Source: Deltaproteobacteria bacterium (GTDB taxonomy: Bacteria > Desulfobacterota > Binatia > Binatales > Binataceae). From it: a stretch of 11,442 bases of DNA. The stretch spans positions 1 to 11,442 of the forward strand of contig JAJXYM010000044.1 in assembly GCA_021780585.1 (NCBI GenBank), in the 5' to 3' direction. Positions 1-6,022 of this stretch are shown here, piece after piece (position 1 is the stretch's first letter; each line of letters starts with the position of its first letter). The notes below the pieces were generated by a model. It was not told the DNA's origin, searched no databases, and saw only the letters and a list, made by a program, of their open reading frames with translations. The position numbers and the translations under genes are program-made.

Positions 1-48
1 ACTGTTCCCGGCGCGCCGCGCATCGGCGCGCCGCGCATCGCGCAATGA
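1..48 (+). CDS. C-terminal tail of an unidentified upstream gene (partial)
   Basis: Reading from base 1 in frame 1 gives 15 sense codons ending in TGA at 46-48, with the peptide ending GAPRIGAPRIAQ. The stop overlaps the plsC start codon in an ATGA arrangement, the usual sign of two co-translated genes in one operon, which is the main reason to believe this frame is real. The tail contains a duplicated GAPRI pentapeptide encoded by a 15-base tandem repeat. Too little is visible to assign a function, and the start lies outside the window. Without the overlap this would be an arbitrary open frame, so confidence is moderate. Confidence 0.5.
   Translation, partial: TVPGAPRIGAPRIAQ
9..38 (+). repeat. 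15-bp perfect tandem direct repeat, two copies
   Basis: CGGCGCGCCGCGCAT occurs at 9-23 and again immediately at 24-38 with no mismatch. The next bases (CGCGCA) resemble the start of another, degenerate copy. The unit is a multiple of three, so in the frame that overlaps plsC it adds five residues (GAPRI) without shifting the frame. It looks like a slippage duplication inside the tail of the upstream gene. Confidence 0.8.
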
Positions 49-809
49 CGCCGCCGGACGCCTCCGCACACGCCATCCCTCCCGCCGCGAAAGTTGGTCC
101 CCTGCACGCGCTCCGCGGCATCATCGCAACGATTCTGTCGGTGTTATACACGGTAATTTTCGCCTTTCCCTCGGCGTTTGCTTCATTCTTCAACCATGGC
201 CATGCGGCGACGCCGATCATCCGCGCGTGGGCCTGGTGTATCCTGCGCACCTGCGGCGTCCGCGTCGAACTCGAAGGCCTGGAAAATCTGCGCGCGGCCG
301 GCGGATGCGTCCTGGTCGCCAATCACAAGAGCCTGTTCGACATCTTGTCCGTGATTAGCGAGGTTCCGGGCGAGGTCCGTTTCGTCGCGAAAAAGGAAAT
401 TCTGAAGCTCCCGGTGCTCGGCTTCATCCTGCACAAATCGGAAAATATCGTGATCGATCGTGACGCCGGCGGCAGAGCGATCAGGCGCGCCGTCGAAGTC
501 GTCCGCCACGGCTACAGCATCTGCGTTTTCGCCGAGGGCCATCGCTTCACTGACAATCGCGTGCACGAATTCAGCGACGGGGCGGCATGGCTCGCGATTC
601 TCACCAAACTGCCATGCGTGCCGATGACGATCAGCGGCACGGCGGCGATCATGCCGCGCGGCGCCAGATTCGTTATTCCCGGCCGGCGGATCCGCATCCG
701 CTTCGGCGCGCCGATTCAGACGGCCGGATTGAAAAGCGCCGATCGCGTCGCTTTGACCCGCCGTCTCGAAGCCGCCGTTGGCGCGGATTTCGACCCTGAT
801 TTTGGCTGA
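45..809 (+). CDS. plsC: 1-acyl-sn-glycerol-3-phosphate acyltransferase (PlsC/LPLAT family)
   Basis: This enzyme family transfers an acyl chain to lysophosphatidic acid to make phosphatidic acid at the inner membrane, the second acylation of phospholipid synthesis. The 254-residue protein has one hydrophobic N-terminal segment (about 24-49) and then the acyltransferase domain. The catalytic NHxxxxD box is intact (N93-H94...D99). The KKEILKLPVLG block at 116-126 matches motif II, and VPMTISG at 192-198 matches motif IV. Motif III, normally FPEGTR, reads FAEGHR at 162-167, so Pro and Thr are replaced while Glu, Gly and Arg remain. The start overlaps the stop of the preceding gene (ATGA) and there is no clear Shine-Dalgarno, which suits translational coupling. 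It is the only complete gene on the plus strand and converges on the lipoprotein gene. Acyl and acceptor specificity cannot be read from the sequence; another lysophospholipid acyltransferase is possible. Confidence 0.9.
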   Translation: MTPPDASAHAIPPAAKVGPLHALRGIIATILSVLYTVIFAFPSAFASFFNHGHAATPIIRAWAWCILRTCGVRVELEGLENLRAAGGCVLVANHKSLFDILSVISEVPGEVRFVAKKEILKLPVLGFILHKSENIVIDRDAGGRAIRRAVEVVRHGYSICVFAEGHRFTDNRVHEFSDGAAWLAILTKLPCVPMTISGTAAIMPRGARFVIPGRRIRIRFGAPIQTAGLKSADRVALTRRLEAAVGADFDPDFG

Positions 810-853
810 GACGCCCGACCGGGATGCGAAGCCGTCCCAGTCAACCATCCAAC

Positions 854-878
854 CGACGCGCAAACCGTCCGCGCGTCG
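854..878. terminator. Hairpin between convergent genes, possible bidirectional terminator
   Basis: CGACGCGC at 854-861 and its exact complement GCGCGTCG at 871-878 form an 8-bp GC-rich stem with a 9-base loop. It sits 44 bases after the plsC stop and directly after the stop of the minus-strand lipoprotein gene, where a shared terminator would be expected. No T-run follows on either strand, so it is not a classical intrinsic terminator, and chance stems are common at this GC content. Confidence 0.35.
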
Positions 879-879
879 C

Positions 880-1413
880 TCAGCGATGGCCACCGCCGTG
901 GAACCCGCCCAGGCTATGCATCCCAAAGCCACTGTGGAGCCCGCCCAGCGGGCCATGCGAGGCGCCGAGCGCGGCTCCGCTATGCTGGGCCAGCGCGAAG
1001 CGCGCGGACGCGGTCGGCGCGGGCGGCGGATGACCGAACGGACTCGGCCGGCGCCGGCCGGCGCAAAAGCCGTCGTCGCAATCATGGTCGCCGCCGTCGC
1101 GGAAATAGGGGTACCAGCCGTAATTTTGGTAATATCCGAACGGCTCCGGATACCATAGCCAATCGGCCGGCGAATAATATGGGAACGGTCCGAAGTTGTC
1201 GCTGTTGGCGTAGGACAGATAGTCCTGCACGCCGCCATACGGCGCCGCCGACCCGGGCGTCGCGCGGTCGAAGCATCCGGCAACGCCGACCGCCAGCGCG
1301 ATTACGATCGTCGCTAACAGCGGAGGCTTACGTCGTGGGACGGAGCGGCGGACTTGCCGGGATTCCGCGCTCGAGCGCAGGCCGAGCCATAACAGCCGCG
1401 ACCATGCATTCAT
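880..1413 (-). CDS. Hypothetical lipoprotein with Tyr/Trp-rich core and His/Gly-rich tail
   Basis: I do not recognise a family. The 177-residue protein begins with an arginine-rich stretch and a hydrophobic segment (about 32-46) that ends in a lipobox, VAGC with Cys47, so it is probably a lipid-anchored envelope protein. The mature part is rich in Tyr, Pro and Trp (about 50-105, with repeated PYY, YPEPFGYY and YPYF patches). An acidic HDCDDGFC segment follows, and the tail (about 149-177) has evenly spread His and Gly (GGLHSGFGMH, GGFHGGGHR). Such tails are common in small proteobacterial envelope proteins and could bind metal, but this is inference. The signal region is long, with 31 residues before the hydrophobic core, so the true start could differ, but no ATG, GTG or TTG closer to the lipobox was evident in the codons I checked. 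The run-up to the ATG has only a weak ribosome binding site. Confidence 0.65.
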   Translation of the reverse strand: MNAWSRLLWLGLRSSAESRQVRRSVPRRKPPLLATIVIALAVGVAGCFDRATPGSAAPYGGVQDYLSYANSDNFGPFPYYSPADWLWYPEPFGYYQNYGWYPYFRDGGDHDCDDGFCAGRRRPSPFGHPPPAPTASARFALAQHSGAALGASHGPLGGLHSGFGMHSLGGFHGGGHR

Positions 1414-1522
1414 GTTTCAAATCTAATCCCGCCCTCGCGCCGCCACAATGCGCGATCCGGGCGCACGGCCACCGCGGCGACGCGGCGCAATGGCTTCAGT
1501 CGCCGGCGCCGGACGGAACAGC

Positions 1523-1545
1523 GGCGCTTTGCGCGGCATAGCGCC
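1523..1545 (-). terminator. Weak hairpin after the VOC gene
   Basis: GGCGCT at 1523-1528 pairs with AGCGCC at 1540-1545 (6-bp stem, 11-base loop), 6 bases after the stop of the minus-strand VOC gene. There is no T-run. The rest of the 138-base gap to the lipoprotein gene (1414-1551) shows no other gene; it also holds the palindrome CCGGCGCCGG at 1503-1512. Confidence 0.2.
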
Positions 1546-1551
1546 CAACGC

Positions 1552-1920
1552 CTACGGGCGGCGATCGAAAATAAAGAGCGGCGTCTGATTCGCCGCCTTC
1601 GGATCGACTTCCAGCACGCGCCATCCGCCCTCGCGCCGCACCGGCCGCCGTTCGAGTCCGGCGCGATCGAGCGCGGTCGCGACCGCGTCGACATCGTCGG
1701 CCTCGAGCCAAATCGCCGCGAGACCCTCGCCTGTCGCCGCGATCAGCGGCGCGGCGGCGGCGTCCGCCCGCAGGCGAATTTCGGCGTCGCCAATCGCGAT
1801 TACCGCCTCGTCCGCGCCCGGGACGGACCGCACGCTGAAGCCGAAATTGCCGGAATAGACCGCGCCCGCGTCGTCGAGGTCGGCGGTCGCGATTTCGAGC
1901 CGTTCGAAACGCTTGATCAT
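1552..1920 (-). CDS. VOC-superfamily (glyoxalase/bleomycin-resistance-like) protein
   Basis: The 122-residue length and two-module pattern match a single vicinal-oxygen-chelate domain. The first beta-alpha unit contains DLDDAGAVYSGNFGF (about 14-28, compare DLDxAxxFYxxxLGF), and the second contains LEADDVDAVATALDRAG (72-88), ending with VLEVDPKAANQTPLFIF. Family members include glyoxalase I, methylmalonyl-CoA epimerase, extradiol dioxygenases and antibiotic-binding proteins. By eye, the positions that usually hold the metal-binding His and Glu (start of strand 1, start of strand 4 and the last strand) carry other residues, so it may be a binding protein or an enzyme with displaced ligands. 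The substrate cannot be predicted. It starts with ATG and lies 97 bases after the cupredoxin-like gene, possibly in the same transcript. Confidence 0.75.
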   Translation of the reverse strand: MIKRFERLEIATADLDDAGAVYSGNFGFSVRSVPGADEAVIAIGDAEIRLRADAAAAPLIAATGEGLAAIWLEADDVDAVATALDRAGLERRPVRREGGWRVLEVDPKAANQTPLFIFDRRP

Positions 1921-1978
1921 CGCAACGATTCTAGCCGGTTGCGTCGCGCGCGAAAACGCTTTGGCCGTCCGCGGCGGG

Positions 1979-1998
1979 CGGCGCGCGAGTGCGCGCCG
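1979..1998 (-). terminator. Strong GC hairpin after the cupredoxin-like gene
   Basis: CGGCGCGC at 1979-1986 and GCGCGCCG at 1991-1998 form a perfect 8-bp stem closed by the tetraloop GAGT. After a short internal loop the stem can continue by pairing GGCGG (1973-1977) with CCGCC (2002-2006). It starts 19 bases after the stop of the minus-strand gene above it. No T-run follows directly, so it could end or slow transcription, or protect the 3' end of the message. Confidence 0.4.
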
Positions 1999-2017
1999 GA
2001 ACCGCCGGCCGATCGCG

Positions 2018-2752
2018 TCACCTGGGCGTGAGCGTGAAGTCGGCCGTGACCGCGCCGCCGGCCGTAACCGTCACGCGCTGTTTCGCGACGCCCAGCGTCT
2101 CCTGCCAGACCTCGACTGTGTAGGTTCCCGGCGGCACATCGCGAATCGTGAAATCCCCCTTGGCGTCGGTCACCGCATAGTAGGGATTCGCCGTCGCGTA
2201 CCACCAGCCTTGCATCCAGTTATGCGCATCGCAGGTGACCTTGATCGCCTCGGGCCGCGCGATCGTCACGGTGATCGCATGCTTGAATCCCGGTTGCGCC
2301 ATATCGACCACCGGATTCACGGCCGATTCGGTATGGATACTGTGCAGAATCCCGTCGGAGTTGATGATTTTGATCGTGCTGCCGGCGGGAAAGGCGATCA
2401 GATGGGGCGTGTACTGGCAGCCCTTTTGATCGAACAGGACCTCCGGCTCAGGCTTCATCGGCGCGCCCTGTTCGATTCCGGGAATCGTCACGACGGCGTT
2501 GGCGATTCCGCCATCCGCGCCGACGACCAGCGATTCGTCATAGATCGGATGGGCGCCGCAGACGTCGCGGTCCTTGCTGATTTCAAGTTGCTTCGGTTTT
2601 GGCGGAGCTCCCGCATAACGCACGACGCCGCTGATCGTCCCGCCATTCGCAACCGGGCCGCCCATATACGCCGATGACGTGACCGCCGGAATCAGCCATG
2701 CGGCGAGCGCCAGCGCCGCGACCATCGGCCGGCTCCAGAACCGTCGGCTCAT
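2018..2752 (-). CDS. Secreted cupredoxin-like protein with carboxypeptidase-regulatory-like domain
   Basis: This 244-residue protein has a Sec signal peptide (arginines at 3, 4 and 8, hydrophobic 9-23, probable cut near SSA28), so it acts in the periplasm or outside. A beta-rich start (38-50, GTISGVVRYAG) is followed by a cupredoxin-like domain. The block INSDGILHSIH (130-140) resembles the strand carrying the first copper His, and C174-x2-H177-x2-M180 (CDAHNWM) supplies the remaining type 1 copper ligands with the short spacing known from amicyanin. C65 and C112 could form a disulfide. The C-terminus (about 189-244, AVTDAKGDFTIRDVPPGTYTVEVW) is a typical carboxypeptidase-regulatory-like beta-sandwich. 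Proteins of this layout are often annotated as methylamine-utilisation-like or plastocyanin-like; no methylamine dehydrogenase gene is present here, so electron transfer is only inferred. ATG start with an AGG a few bases upstream. It lies 78 bases after the methyltransferase gene. Confidence 0.75.
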   Translation of the reverse strand: MSRRFWSRPMVAALALAAWLIPAVTSSAYMGGPVANGGTISGVVRYAGAPPKPKQLEISKDRDVCGAHPIYDESLVVGADGGIANAVVTIPGIEQGAPMKPEPEVLFDQKGCQYTPHLIAFPAGSTIKIINSDGILHSIHTESAVNPVVDMAQPGFKHAITVTIARPEAIKVTCDAHNWMQGWWYATANPYYAVTDAKGDFTIRDVPPGTYTVEVWQETLGVAKQRVTVTAGGAVTADFTLTPR

Positions 2753-2830
2753 AAAACCTAATCCAATACTTTAAGTTTGTCGCGGCCGCGCCGCGTCCCG
2801 ATCGCCATCGGACCAATCCCGCGCCGCGCC

Positions 2831-3457
2831 CTAGGCGTCCGGCCCGGCCTTGCGCGCGATAATGCAATAATGGACCGAGAGGCGGGAAAAACGATCATTG
2901 CGTTCGACCGTGATCGGCTGGCCCTCGAGCACGTCGCGGGCGCGCAGCCGAGTCGTCCATCCGAGCAACTTGGTGATCGGGTTCACCACCCGGCCCAGGA
3001 AATAGAGGATCGGATTTGGACTCGCGAAATGGCTGATCACCACGATCCGGCCGCCCGGACGGCAGACCCGGACCATCTCGGCCATCATCCGCCGCGGTTC
3101 CGGCACCACCGTCATTACATGGAAGCTCAGCACCCAATCGAAGCTGTTGTCGGCGAATTCGAGTTGCTGGGCGTCGCCGCTCTTCAACTCGATATGGCTC
3201 CAACCGTTCTCGCGCGTCTTGGCGATCGCCTGCGCGAGCATCTTGGCCGACGGATCGATCCCGGTGACCTGCAGATAGGGCGGATAGGCGTCGAGCGAGA
3301 TGCCCGTGCCGACGCCAACTTCGAGCCCGCGTTGACCCGGCCTGAACGGCAGCGACTCGATCACTTCATGTTCATGATCCACAAAGGCGCGACCGAAAAC
3401 CTTGTCGTAGAAATGAGCCAGATCGGAATAGACGCGGCTCTCATGCGGCTCGGCCAT
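2831..3457 (-). CDS. Class I SAM-dependent methyltransferase, phosphatidylethanolamine N-methyltransferase-like
   Basis: The 208-residue protein carries the Rossmann-like SAM fold: motif I LEVGVGTG (45-52), an acidic residue at the end of strand 2 (D68 in GIDPS), GDAQQLEF (94-101) for the adenine side, FDWVLSFHVM (106-115) as motif II, and RPGGRIVV (133-140) as motif III. The N-terminal VYSDLAHFYDKVFG (9-22) and the overall length resemble the Rhodobacter-type PmtA family, which methylates phosphatidylethanolamine towards phosphatidylcholine, and the related UbiE-like enzymes. The C-terminal half has a hydrophobic, basic stretch (148-175) suited to a membrane surface. A PmtA role is likely but unproven; other small-molecule methyltransferases share this fold. 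The start has a good ribosome binding site (GAGG about 10 bases before ATG). The gene follows the HTH gene after 104 bases. Confidence 0.75.
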   Translation of the reverse strand: MAEPHESRVYSDLAHFYDKVFGRAFVDHEHEVIESLPFRPGQRGLEVGVGTGISLDAYPPYLQVTGIDPSAKMLAQAIAKTRENGWSHIELKSGDAQQLEFADNSFDWVLSFHVMTVVPEPRRMMAEMVRVCRPGGRIVVISHFASPNPILYFLGRVVNPITKLLGWTTRLRARDVLEGQPITVERNDRFSRLSVHYCIIARKAGPDA

Positions 3458-3561
3458 CGGATGCGTACCTCGGGGAGCGATTGAATGGAGAATTTCCGGC
3501 CAAATCCGCGCCGCCAGCGCCGTTCGCCGGCTCCCTCGCCAGTCGCATCACGCCGACCGGC

Positions 3562-3759
3562 TCAGGCCGCCACGTTAACGCCGCGCAGATGGCGCTTGAA
3601 TGAGGCGATGTCGCGCTTACGGAAGCGCCATTGCCGGCCCTTCTTGAACGCCGGCAGGATATTGCGCCGCGCAAACTCGTTGACCGTATCAGGGCTGAGG
3701 TCGAGCAGAAAAGCGACCTCACGGGAATTGAGCAGGATATCGTCCTTATCGGCCATCAT
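3562..3759 (-). CDS. Small excisionase-type helix-turn-helix DNA-binding protein
   Basis: This 65-residue basic protein is almost entirely one MerR/excisionase-like domain. LLNSREVAFLLDLSPDTVNEFARRNILPAFKKGRQWRF runs from the first helix through the turn to the recognition helix and wing, and RKRDIASFKRHLRG ends it. The family includes phage excisionases, plasmid regulators and many lone chromosomal regulators. There is no integrase, attachment site or phage gene nearby, so a stand-alone transcription regulator is more likely than an excisionase. The frame stays open up to a TTG at 3822, but that codon lies inside the likely -35 box, so I chose the tandem ATGs at 3759/3756; neither has a clear Shine-Dalgarno. 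It may regulate itself or the methyltransferase gene that follows; this is inference. Confidence 0.75.
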   Translation of the reverse strand: MMADKDDILLNSREVAFLLDLSPDTVNEFARRNILPAFKKGRQWRFRKRDIASFKRHLRGVNVAA

Positions 3760-3800
3760 CGTGACATGAGAACATTCAACGGTCGGGAACGCGCGTGTTT

Positions 3801-3827
3801 TTAGTACGCCACCCGACGCCAAGTCAA
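3801..3827 (-). promoter_or_regulatory. Possible sigma-70-type promoter of the HTH gene
   Basis: On the minus strand TTGACT (3827-3822) matches the -35 consensus in five of six bases and is followed after 15 bases by TACTAA (3806-3801), a poor -10 (three of six). A start of transcription near 3794 would leave a leader of about 35 bases before the ATG at 3759. The spacing is short and the -10 weak, so this is only a candidate. The spacer it sits in is clearly AT-richer than the flanking genes. The rest of the gap up to secD (3828-3954) has the palindrome GAAGGCCTTC at 3872-3881 but no gene and no clear terminator for secD. Confidence 0.35.
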
Positions 3828-3954
3828 GTTATTCTGCCAAATCCCCCCGAAAAAGGCTACGCATTCGGCGCGAAGGCCTTCATCAACACACCAAATTTAT
3901 CACATCGTCACCTAATTCAGGAGAAAATCACGTTTAAGTTGCTTTTTCCAGCCA

Positions 3955-5610
3955 TTAAACGCTAATTGTCGCCAATCGCCGTTTTGCAATCTTATGATCG
4001 TACCAGGCGCGCGTAACGACGAAGCAGGAGAAGACGCCCGTCAGCACGCCGACGCAGAGCGTAACGGCGAAGCCCTTCACCGGACCGGTGCCGAACTGGA
4101 ACAGGATCAGCCCGGCGACGAAAGTCGAGATATTCGAATCGCGAATTGCCGACCATGCGCGTTCGTAGGCGAGCTTCACCGCCTCGCGCGGCGACTTGCC
4201 GCCGCGCAACTCCTCGCGCATCCGCTCGTTGACCAGCACATTGGCGTCCACCGACATCCCGAGCGTGAGCACAATTCCCGCGATTCCGGGCAAGGTCAGC
4301 GTCGCCTGCAGCGCGGCCATCACGCACACCAGCAGGAGGATATTCAACGTCAGGCCGAAATCGGCGAGCAATCCGGCGCCGTTGTAATAGATCGCCATGA
4401 AAAGCAGCACAGCGACCGCGCCGACCACGAAGGAAAGTTCGCCCTGACGGATCGAGTCGCGTCCGAGCGACGGTCCCACCGTGCGCTCCTCGATAATCTC
4501 GACCGGGGCCGGCAGTGCGCCCGAGCGCAGCACGATCGCCAGTTCGTGCGCGTCCTCGAAAGAGAAATTGCCGGTAATCTGGACGTCGCCGCCGGGAATC
4601 GGCTCCTTGATCACGGGCGCGGAATAGACGGTGTCGTCGAGAATAATCGCGAGCCGGCGGCCGACGTTGTTGCCGGTGATCGAGGCGAAGGTCTCGGCCC
4701 CGCGGCTGTCCAGACGGACTTCGACGTAGGGGCCTTCGAGACTGCTGCCGGGCCGCACCCGCGCGTCGGTGACCGAATCGCCGGTCATCAGGACGGGCGT
4801 CTCGACCAGATAGGACTCGGCGCCGCCGGCCTGAATCGGTCCGTGCAGGATTTCATCGCCGGGCGGCGGACCGCTCTTGATCGCGTCGCCCAGGGGACTC
4901 TTGTCATCGATCAGCTTGAATTCGAGCACCGCCGTGCGCCCGATCAGCTCTTTGGCGCGTTCGGGATCCTGAATGCCGGGAAGCTGCACGAGGATATCGC
5001 TGGCGCCTTCGCGCTGGACCGAGGTTTCGCGCACGCCGAGCTGATCGATCCGGTTGCGAATGGTCGTGAGCGCCTGATCCATCGCACTGTTAGTGATCTG
5101 GATCGCCTCGCGCTGCTGGAAATCCAGCTTGAACGACGGGCCGGCGCCGGACGACGGGTTGGACGACAGCACCAGATCGGAAAACGACTTATCGACCAAG
5201 TCGAGAAAGGCCGAGCGCTCGTCGGCGTTTTTCAGCGTCACCGTCACCGAGCCGTCGGGATTCTGGGCGACCACGGCGGGCGCGAGCTTGTTTTGCGCGA
5301 GCGCGCGATTCAAATCATCGGCGCGCCGGCGCAGCGCATTGCTTACCGCGGCGGGCAGCTTCACTTCGAGCAGCAGATGGGTGCCACCCTGCAAATCCAG
5401 CCCGAGCTGGATTTTTGGCAGGCTCTCCATGAAATCGGGCAGATCGGGGCGAAAACTCGGCAGCAGCAGAATCACCGCCGAGAGCGCGAGCACACCGGCC
5501 AGCAGGAGCCGCATCAGGCCGCTGCCGTTGGTGAAATGGAGATAGAGAAAAATCACGCCCAGCGTAAGCAGGATCGCGATCGGAATTGGATTTTGACTGG
5601 CGCCTTCCAC
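3955..5610 (-). CDS. secD: Protein translocase subunit SecD
   Basis: SecD is an RND-fold membrane protein that uses the proton gradient to help pull proteins across the membrane after SecA/SecYEG. The hallmarks are all present: LGLDLQGG (69-76) opening the first periplasmic domain, the P1 head segment RNRIDQLGVRE (185-195), GPSLG (379-383) before the second membrane bundle, and GMSVDANVLVNERMREEL (451-468), whose D455 matches the conserved proton-pathway Asp of E. coli SecD. The hydrophobic helices in 391-535 complete the RND bundle. At 551 residues it is within the family range. The start is GTG at 5610, backed by AGGA six bases upstream; it gives two hydrophobic N-terminal segments (8-26 and 34-51) where one is usual. 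An ATG at 5514 would give the standard single helix but has no ribosome binding site. It follows yajC by 46 bases. secF does not follow. Confidence 0.96.
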   Translation of the reverse strand: MEGASQNPIPIAILLTLGVIFLYLHFTNGSGLMRLLLAGVLALSAVILLLPSFRPDLPDFMESLPKIQLGLDLQGGTHLLLEVKLPAAVSNALRRRADDLNRALAQNKLAPAVVAQNPDGSVTVTLKNADERSAFLDLVDKSFSDLVLSSNPSSGAGPSFKLDFQQREAIQITNSAMDQALTTIRNRIDQLGVRETSVQREGASDILVQLPGIQDPERAKELIGRTAVLEFKLIDDKSPLGDAIKSGPPPGDEILHGPIQAGGAESYLVETPVLMTGDSVTDARVRPGSSLEGPYVEVRLDSRGAETFASITGNNVGRRLAIILDDTVYSAPVIKEPIPGGDVQITGNFSFEDAHELAIVLRSGALPAPVEIIEERTVGPSLGRDSIRQGELSFVVGAVAVLLFMAIYYNGAGLLADFGLTLNILLLVCVMAALQATLTLPGIAGIVLTLGMSVDANVLVNERMREELRGGKSPREAVKLAYERAWSAIRDSNISTFVAGLILFQFGTGPVKGFAVTLCVGVLTGVFSCFVVTRAWYDHKIAKRRLATISV

Positions 5611-5656
5611 GATTATTCCTGACTATCCCACGCGCGAATTCCCCGCCGCGGCGGCG

Positions 5657-6022
5657 CTATTCGGCTTTGTCCTTTTTCGCTGGCGTTTTGCCGTAGTTCG
5701 AGATCGCGGTGACCTGACTGCGCTCGACGCGCACGCGCACATTGGGCGCGATTTCGAGCGTGACCAGATTTTCCGAAAGCTCGTGAATCCGCCCGATCAG
5801 GCCGCCGGTAGTGACGACCTCGTCGTTGCGTTTCAGCCCCTTGATCATCTTCGAATGTTCGCTGGCGCGCTGTGTTTGCGGCCGCAGGATCACGAAGTAG
5901 AACACCGCGACCACCAGCACCAGCGGCACCACCGGATTGGTCAGCAGTTGATCGAACAACCCGCCCTGCGGCGCGGCGGCGTGCGCGGCGGTATCGGCCC
6001 ACGCGATTCCCTCGAAAAGCAT
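5657..6022 (-). CDS. yajC: Preprotein translocase subunit YajC
   Basis: YajC is a small single-span inner membrane protein that associates with SecDF and the Sec translocon. The 121-residue protein shows the family pattern: a short N-terminus, one membrane helix (about 28-46, PVVPLVLVVAVFYFVILRPQ), the ILRPQ motif with the following basic segment, and the conserved cytoplasmic GLKRNDEVVTTGGLIGRI (62-79). The tail is lysine-rich. Its ATG shares one base with the TGA stop of tgt (TGATG), so the two are probably translationally coupled, and a purine-rich GGGA lies about 10 bases before the start. The stretch before the helix (IAWADTAAHAAAPQ) is ordinary for the family. Confidence 0.95.
   Translation of the reverse strand: MLFEGIAWADTAAHAAAPQGGLFDQLLTNPVVPLVLVVAVFYFVILRPQTQRASEHSKMIKGLKRNDEVVTTGGLIGRIHELSENLVTLEIAPNVRVRVERSQVTAISNYGKTPAKKDKAE

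Noticed and set aside
183..1283. A 366-codon minus-strand open frame running from the lipoprotein gene across plsC
   Set aside because: It is antisense to most of plsC and out of frame with the lipoprotein; its product is Arg/Ala-rich with no recognisable fold.
2782..2791. Palindromic CGCGGCCGCG and similar GC palindromes across the window
   Set aside because: Expected by chance in DNA this rich in G and C; none forms a repeated array or sits at a clear regulatory position.
3562..3822. Longer form of the HTH protein from the TTG at 3822
   Set aside because: The TTG lies inside the candidate -35 box, the extra 21 residues do not resemble the family, and two ATG codons sit directly before the conserved domain.
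3994..5622. A 542-codon open frame on the plus strand opposite secD
   Set aside because: It is a mirror frame of a strongly conserved gene in GC-rich DNA. Its translation is rich in Arg, His, Gln and Gly, has no domain or membrane pattern, and secD on the other strand explains every constraint.
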